NCBI RefSeq assembly: GCF_017562075.2
Contig: NC_054085.1
Coordinates: 39,861,039-39,925,038 of the forward strand
DNA: 64,000 nt
Source: Anopheles merus
Taxonomy: Eukaryota > Arthropoda > Insecta > Diptera > Culicidae
Direction: 5' to 3'
The position numbers and the translations under genes are program-made. A model generated the notes under the pieces. That model ran no database searches and had not been told where the DNA came from. It saw nothing but the letters and a program-made list of their open reading frames with translations. This document shows positions 59,191 through 64,000 of this stretch, in pieces (within the stretch, counting starts at the first letter, position 1; each line of letters starts with the position of its first letter).

Positions 59191-59549
59191 ATACTGGAGG
59201 ATCAGGGAGAATATTTTATAAGCGGCATTCATATTTTATAGGCATATCCGCACCAGAAGGAGACGAATGCGATTTCTTGTCCGAAGTTATCTGTCAAATC
59301 CCATGTAAATTTCGTCCGATAACATCGCTTCGGATGAGCGTTGCCACCACCGTTAGTTTGCAAATACCTTTTGCATAGTCCTGTAACCGGGCCAATTTAA
59401 CTAGTTAGTAAAGTAAATGAAATAGTAAAAAAAGTAAAGCTACCGTTTTATTTGTAATGTGTCGCTTTGTAAACTATTTATCATGATAACATAATACTAA
59501 TTTACTCTTGTACTATTAAACACATTTTATAAACTATAATAATGGCCAG

Positions 59550-59715
59550 GGTAATCAAGATGGAAACGAATGCACCACTTGCCCGAGTAACGTCACCGTT
59601 TCATTACCAAGCGGTATAACACAGACGATTCGATGTCCCTTGAGAGACGTAAATCGCCTCATTCATAACGAAAAAGCAAGTCATCTGTGTTGGTCAACTA
59701 ATCACTGCCAGCAAA
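59550..59715 (+). CDS. InR: Insulin receptor exon 4: start of cysteine-rich region
   Basis: The acceptor GGCCAG ends at 59549 and the donor GTATGT follows 59715. It contributes residues 329-383 (phase 0 in, phase 1 out): GNQDGNECTTCPSN and CPLRDVNRLIHNEKASHLCW plus STNHCQQ. This is the L1/Cys-rich junction of the alpha subunit. The acceptor's polypyrimidine tract is weak, which may matter after a 12-kb intron. Confidence 0.93.
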
Positions 59716-59808
59716 GTATGTTGAATATCATTCATGTAACGTTGTATTAATAGTACAACGGTAGAATAAAGATCCGTTTTATTAATATTCTTTTCTGCGT
59801 TTTCCCAG

Positions 59809-60294
59809 AATGTCCGGCACATTGTCCAAAGTCATGCAATAAAACAGGTGAATGCTGTAGTACATCCTGCCTTGGTCAATGCAGCATTGAAAACAAATCA
59901 CACTGTATGGTGTGTCGAAAATACTATTACATTCACAACAACCAAACTAGATGTGTAGACAAATGTCCGGATCACATGTTTCTCTTCAGTGAAAGTCGAT
60001 GTTTAACGGAAGAAGAATGTTACAAAATATATAAACCCCTTCAGCGCATAGCCGATATCACCGACAACTATCCGTATGTCCCTGCACAGGGTGAATGCAG
60101 ACTCGATTGTCCCTTAGGATACACTCTGACACGCGCTACTGCATCGCAACGATTGACCTGTGTTCCATGTAAGGGCCCGTGTCGCAGCGAATGCAAGGGA
60201 ATGGTCATTGAAAGCATATCGCAAATGCAACAATTGCGCGGATGTACGATCATTCAAGGATCACTTTCGATTAGGCTGCGCCAACTTGGAGGAG
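59809..60294 (+). CDS. InR: Insulin receptor exon 5: furin-like cysteine-rich region and start of L2
   Basis: Phase 1 in, phase 1 out, residues 384-545. Dense cysteines (CPAHCPKSCNKTGECC, CLGQCSIENKSHCMVC, CVDKCPDHMF, GECRLDCPLGY, CVPCKGPCRSECKG) define the furin-like module, followed by L2 start LRGCTIIQGSLSIRLRQLGG. Extracellular ligand-binding alpha chain. The downstream intron is discussed separately because it is frame-neutral. Confidence 0.97.
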
Positions 60295-60387
60295 GTATGC
60301 ATAATTCAATTACCAAAACACATTCCACTTGTTTCAAAAATGAAACTTATAATAACTTTGATTTTTTTTGTATATGTCAATGTCTAG
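60295..60387 (+). other. InR: InR intron 5, 93 bp, stop-free and in frame
   Basis: GTATGC donor and TGTCTAG acceptor. Its length is 31 codons, and the frame of exon 5 continues through it without a stop into exon 6. Retention would insert 31 residues, including three cysteines, into the L2 domain. Removal restores GG-ENVVRELEKV, which matches the receptor family, so it is called an intron. Confidence 0.85.
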
Positions 60388-60532
60388 AAAACGTTGTGCG
60401 TGAATTGGAGAAAGTACTTTACTCAATCGAAGAGATCTATGGTTACTTAACCATTGTTCGTTCATACGCCCTAATGTCGTTGGGATTTTTTCGAAATCTT
60501 AAAATTATTCATGGAACCGTTTTAAACGCGAA
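60388..60532 (+). CDS. InR: Insulin receptor exon 6: L2 domain
   Basis: Phase 1 in, phase 2 out; residues 546 to about 593. NVVRELEKVLYSIEEIYGYL and LTIVRSYALMSLGFFRNLKI match the L2 beta-helix of insulin receptors (the IxGYLxIxxSxxLxSLxFFxxL pattern). Confidence 0.97.
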
Positions 60533-60595
60533 GTAAGTATATTTATCGAATACGCCTTAAAATGGTACTTGAACACTCTGTATGTGTATTTGCAG

Positions 60596-61202
60596 TCTGT
60601 CTTTGAGTGTGATCGACAACCAGAACCTTCAGGAGCTATGGAATCAAAATGTTACCATTAAACGTGGCAATGTTCGTTTTAATGACAACCCTATGTTATG
60701 TGTTAAGAAGATTACTTCTTTGAAAAGTCATTTTGATGAAGGTGTAGGCATTGAAAATGAAGAACAGTTAAACAAGACCAATGGAGTCCGAGTGGCGTGT
60801 GAAATAAAGAAACTCAACACACACCCGACTAAAATTTCGTTGGAATTAGCTGTCATTCAGTGGGATGCATTTAAGGACCTACCCGATATGAGACAGTTAC
60901 TCGGCTATGTTGTATACTATATTGAAGCACCACACGAAAATGTTACGTTTTACGATGGACGAGATGCCTGCAATTCTCAGGGATGGCGAGTCGACGACGT
61001 AGCGTACATACAGGAAAATGATGATGCGACCCATATTCTAACGAAACTGCAAGCTTTTACACAATATGCATATTATGTTAAAACGTACACGCTATCTTCA
61101 GAGAACTTAGGTGGACAAACGGATATCACATATTTTCGAACATCTCCTGGGACACCGAGAATCGTTAGAGATTTACACGTTTACATAGATAATGACACAC
61201 TG
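60596..61202 (+). CDS. InR: Insulin receptor exon 7: end of L2, FnIII-1 and start of FnIII-2
   Basis: Phase 2 in, phase 0 out; residues about 594-796. NLSLSVIDNQNLQELWN and VRFNDNPMLCVKKI close L2. ISLELAVIQWDAFKDLPDMR and LLGYVVYYIEAPHENVTFYD form the first FnIII, and LTKLQAFTQYAYYVKTYTL and TSPGTPRIVRDLHVYI lead to the second. The conserved Cys of the alpha-alpha disulphide region (DGRDACNSQGW) is present. Confidence 0.97.
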
Positions 61203-61286
61203 GTAAGTTAGGGTATAGCATGATATTTGATTGTTTTTTTAATGTATGCTTATTTATTACCTTACTCTTTTTTTAATACCACATAG

Positions 61287-61404
61287 ATTGTATCATGGCA
61301 GGAGCCAGCCAAAATCAATGGAAAACTATCAGCTTACAGAATTGGCGCTACACTAAATGACGAGCGTAATGAAATGATCAAACAAAGAAATTATTGTCAC
61401 GATG
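61287..61404 (+). CDS. InR: Insulin receptor exon 8: FnIII-2 strand
   Basis: Phase 0 in, phase 1 out, 39 codons. IVSWQEPAKINGKLSAYRIG is the typical FnIII A-B-C strand pattern (xVxWxxPxxxNGxxxxYxI), and RNYCHD ends the exon. Flanked by 84-bp and 68-bp introns. Confidence 0.95.
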
Positions 61405-61472
61405 GTATGATATATTACAAAGAATATTGAATAAGAATTGTTAACTTAAATACAAAAAAAAATTGTTTACAG

Positions 61473-61701
61473 AAATTGAAAAACCCTCGTCTAAGCCAAA
61501 CATTCCCGCAGAGAGCACATCAATTGCTACCACGGTAGTTCCGGCCAAAGACAACCAAAATCAATGTTCCAAGGAGGAGTGTGAGGCTTTCTGCAAAACA
61601 TCAAGCATTTCAGAGTCAGATAGCGGTCCGAAAATAGATATAAATGAAGTGGAGATGTCAATAGGTTTCGAAGACTGGTTACATAATTATGTGTATATCA
61701 A
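61473..61701 (+). CDS. InR: Insulin receptor exon 9: insert domain and alphaCT helix
   Basis: Phase 1 in, phase 2 out. The low-complexity acidic insert (KPSSKPNIPAEST..., with QCSKEECEAFCK supplying the inter-chain cysteines) is followed by VEMSIGFEDWLHNYVYIK. GFEDWLHNYV aligns with the alphaCT helix (TFEDYLHN in the human receptor) that binds insulin together with L1. The last codon is shared with exon 10. Confidence 0.95.
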
Positions 61702-61772
61702 GTATGTTTAATAAGGTGAGTTCAAATAGATGCATACAAATGATAACAAACAATTGTATTGCCTATTTTTAG

Positions 61773-63291
61773 AAATCCAAAGTCCAGTCGAAAACGAAGG
61801 GAAGATGGTAGCAGTAGTGTTTCAATTCCGGTTGGGAACAATTCATACATATTTCCATCAAACACTGAGAATGCACCCAAGCAATCTTCAAATTATCCTA
61901 TCCGAAAAGAACCCAACGAAGAGTATTACCGCAGTCTAGGAGCTACAACTAATCAAACAAGAATAACGTTTCCTCTGTCACATTTCAAACATTTCGCTCT
62001 TTACTCGTTCCGGGTACTCGCTTGTCGTGAACCGGCCGCCAAAGTTCCTGGTGTTGTGGTGCAAGATATAGCGGATGCTTGTGGCCCAGAAGCGATGTTT
62101 ATATACCGCACACCAACTAAACCTAAAGCGGACGATATTCCAATAGATTCTATAGAACTAGACGATCAGTCTAATCATACGCAACGGGTTATTCGTGTAC
62201 GATGGAAAAGTCCCTCAAAGCCCAACGGAGTGTTAGTGTCTTACTCGATTAAGTACCATCGAACTGACCTAGACTCAGTTCAGCCCACCGTGCGCTGTGT
62301 GACAGTGGATGTGCACACACTTCTTGGATATGCTTTACTGACAAAACTAGAAGCAGGCAACTATAGTGTTCGCATTATGGCTACAACAACGGCAGGCAAT
62401 GGTCCATATTCTCCGCCAAAATTTCTGTATTTAGAAAAACGCGACACAGATTCTACCGTTGTAACCTGGTGGGTAATAACTGCGACAATAGTAATTATTA
62501 TGCTTTTGGTCATAGGTGTCGTCTACTATTTGAAGCACAACTACATACCGATGTCCAACATGCGGTTGTTTGCACAGGTCAATCCCGACTATGCCGGAGT
62601 AACCTACAAAGTAGACGAATGGGAAGTTCCCCGCGAACACATAATCCAACTAGAAGAGCTTGGACAAGGCTCATTTGGTATGGTTTATAAAGGAATCATG
62701 ACCAAACTCGGGAACGATGTTAATGTACCTTGTGCCATTAAGACAGTAACGGAAAACGCCACCGAGCGAGAGCGCGATAGTTTTCTCATTGAAGCAACAA
62801 TTATGAAAGAATTTCACACCCATCACGTTGTACGTCTTTATGGCGTTGTATCTGTTGGTCAACCGACGCTTGTGATAATGGAGCTGATGGCAAATGGTGA
62901 CTTGAAAAGCTATCTCCGGCGTCATCGGCCGGACTACGAAAATGGCGAGGAGTCGTCCCCGCAACCTCCAACACTCAAACAGATTTATCAAATGGCTATA
63001 GAAATTGCAGACGGCATGGCATACCTGGCCGCAAAAAAATTTGTCCATCGCGACTTAGCCGCTCGGAATTGTATGGTAGCCGAAGATCTGACAGTAAAAA
63101 TAGGTGATTTTGGCATGACACGCGACATATACGAAACTGACTATTATAGAAAAGGAACAAAAGGTTTTTTGCCAGTAAGATGGATGGCTCCAGAAAGTTT
63201 AAAAGATGGAATGTTTTCGAGCAGCAGTGATGTATTTAGCTATGGCGTTGTTCTTTGGGAGATGGCAACGCTAGCCTCCCAACCTTACCAG
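61773..63291 (+). CDS. InR: Insulin receptor exon 10: cleavage site, FnIII-3, TM helix and most of the kinase
   Basis: Phase 2 in, phase 0 out; residues 912-1418. RKRR at about 918-921 is the furin alpha/beta processing site. FnIII sequence follows (VIRVRWKSPSKPNGVLVSYS). The TM helix is at about 1143-1166 (WWVITATIVIIMLLVIGVVY), and juxtamembrane NPDY at 1182-1185 is an IRS/PTB-docking site. Kinase elements: GQGSFG 1209-1214, Lys1235 in AIK, HRDLAARN 1337-1344, DFG 1357-1359, activation-loop tyrosines in YETDYY (1365, 1369, 1370) and PVRWMAPESLKDG. All catalytic residues are present. The usual DVWSFG reads DVFSYG (1398 on). Confidence 0.98.
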
Positions 63292-63360
63292 GTAGATATG
63301 TTTGATAAATGGTATCAAGCTAGCAACGTTAACGGATGTTGTAATCTTTTTTATTAACAG

Positions 63361-63601
63361 GGACTGACTAATGATCAAGTATTGCGGTACGTGATTGACG
63401 GTGGAGTAATGGAACGTCCGGAAAACTGTCCAGATAAGCTTTATGAACTAATGCGAATCTGTTGGCAACACCGAGCTTCGGCGAGACCTTCATTTATAGA
63501 TATCATTCGTATGTTGTTACCCGATGCTAACGATAATTTTAAAAGGGTGTCTTTCTTTTTCTCGCCGGATGCTATGGATAATTCTATCCAGCCTGGAAAT
63601 G
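63361..63601 (+). CDS. InR: Insulin receptor exon 11: kinase C-lobe end
   Basis: Phase 0 in, phase 1 out, residues 1419-1498. Starting GLTNDQVLRYVIDGGVMERP, it completes the kinase C-lobe (PENCPDKLYELMRICWQH, RPSFIDIIRML) and the VSFFFSPDAMDN segment that ends the conserved region. The donor is ATGGTAATA. Intron 10 is 69 bp and contains an in-frame stop if retained. Confidence 0.97.
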
Positions 63602-63677
63602 GTAATATATCATCTAATATCTCTCGTAACTTGATTGATTTTACAGTATTTGATTTTGTATTCCATTTTGTTTACAG

Positions 63678-63831
63678 AATTGTTAGATGATGTTACCGAA
63701 CCGTTGCGTGCTAATGACGACGGTTTCGAAGAAGATGAGGATGATGCATATTCTATCGAATTGACGGACAGCCGACTAATGCACAATAATGGTCCTAAAC
63801 CAGACATTCGCTCACCCCATTCACCTCAGAG
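63678..63831 (+). CDS. InR: Insulin receptor exon 12: cytoplasmic tail
   Basis: Phase 1 in. LLDDVTEPLRANDDGFEEDE is a strongly acidic segment, followed by DAYSIELTDSRLMHNN and SPHSPQR. A GTGAGC donor at 63832 immediately follows. If unspliced, TGA at 63833-63835 ends the protein after Arg. If spliced to 63926 the tail continues. Dipteran receptors commonly have an extended tail, so I favour splicing. Confidence 0.85.
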
Positions 63832-63925
63832 GTGAGCAAACGCTCCAGGGTGCTCAGGTAGGCTTACTGCTGTATAAATATCGCAATTATATTTTATTAA
63901 AAACTTTTTTTTATCATCACAACAG

Positions 63926-64000
63926 CATTCATTTGGTTTACGAATATTTAGCCACGTTAAAAACAAACAAAACATATCGGCCAACACCAGTCAGGAAAGC
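63926..64000 (+). CDS. InR: Probable insulin receptor exon 13, start (runs off window)
   Basis: The acceptor TTATCATCACAACAG ends at 63925. Joining in phase 2 gives SIHLVYEYLATLKTNKTY and RPTPVRK, open to the window edge. The intron would be 94 bp. The tail tyrosines in VYEYL are candidate signalling sites, but the residues are not in a family motif I can name. The alternative is that the gene ends at 63835. Confidence 0.55.

Larger units (their letters stand above)
47322..59549 (+). other. InR: InR intron 3 (about 12.2 kb)
   Basis: Starts GTAAGT and ends with a weak acceptor ATAATAATGGCCAG at 59549. It is filled with repeats: TIR elements at 47583-48127 and 49499-49690, a copia relic 50.1-53.9 kb split by a Jockey-like LINE, a (TC)n array at 54.3 kb, hAT-like ends and a Helitron helicase scrap at 54.7-56.1 kb, a TIR element at 56832-57152, and an RTE-like LINE 57.8-59.2 kb split by a MITE. 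Segments 48130-49100, 51950-52250, 55120-55540 and 56200-56820 show nothing recognisable beyond small frames. Confidence 0.85.

Noticed and set aside
62431..63048. Minus-strand frames opposite the kinase exon
   Set aside because: Shadows of the InR coding strand.

Overview
The window is nuclear DNA of a dipteran insect, almost certainly an Anopheles mosquito. It has short GT-AG introns, an insect-type insulin receptor, several tRNA-derived SINEs of the kind called SINE200 in Anopheles, and AT-rich intergenic DNA crowded with short terminal-inverted-repeat (TIR) elements and (TA)n tracts. There is no operon, plasmid, phage or CRISPR structure.

Two protein-coding genes are supported, both on the + strand. 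(1) At 1846-3303 lie the last three coding exons of a Gln/Ser/Thr-rich protein. It carries an RFQV motif and a coiled coil, and I tentatively read it as the C-terminus of a WNK-type kinase. (2) From 35028 to the right edge is the insulin/insulin-like-peptide receptor (InR). I resolve twelve coding exons plus a probable thirteenth running off the window. They cover an unusual N-terminal extension, L1, Cys-rich, L2, FnIII domains, insert/alphaCT, an RKRR cleavage site, a transmembrane helix, a juxtamembrane NPxY, a complete tyrosine kinase domain and the start of the C-terminal tail. Introns 1 (about 11.2 kb) and 3 (about 12.2 kb) are very large; all others are 63-142 bp.

The DNA between the genes (3.3-35 kb) and the two large InR introns are mobile-element graveyards. 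Retroelements: SINEs at 955, 13505, 35881, 37843 and 45110; three RTE-like LINE pieces (23.8, 31.8-33.1, 57.8-59.2 kb) plus a linker piece at 30.4 kb; a Jockey-like LINE (51.9-53.8 kb) sitting inside a Ty1/copia relic (50.1-53.9 kb); and a second copia relic (39.8-41.5 kb, minus). DNA elements: a dead Tc1-like transposase (11.7-12.28 kb), a Helitron/Pif1-type helicase scrap (54.96-55.11 kb), hAT-like ends, and at least a dozen non-autonomous TIR elements. Many of these are nested inside each other so cleanly that target-site duplications and empty sites can be read within the window itself.

The most informative structures are the nested TIR-element stacks at 7.06-8.68, 12.3-14.0 and 16.8-19.0 kb; a perfect 82-bp-arm palindrome at 5051-5226; a 666-bp fold-back element at 45363-46028; an exact 177-bp tandem duplication at 32674-33027; an ~80-bp minisatellite with a palindromic core at 10312-10770; and, in InR, the 138-residue leader before a second, signal-peptide-like start, the frame-neutral intron 5, and the ambiguous 3' exon that decides whether the receptor tail stops or continues. 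I found no convincing novel multi-gene system.
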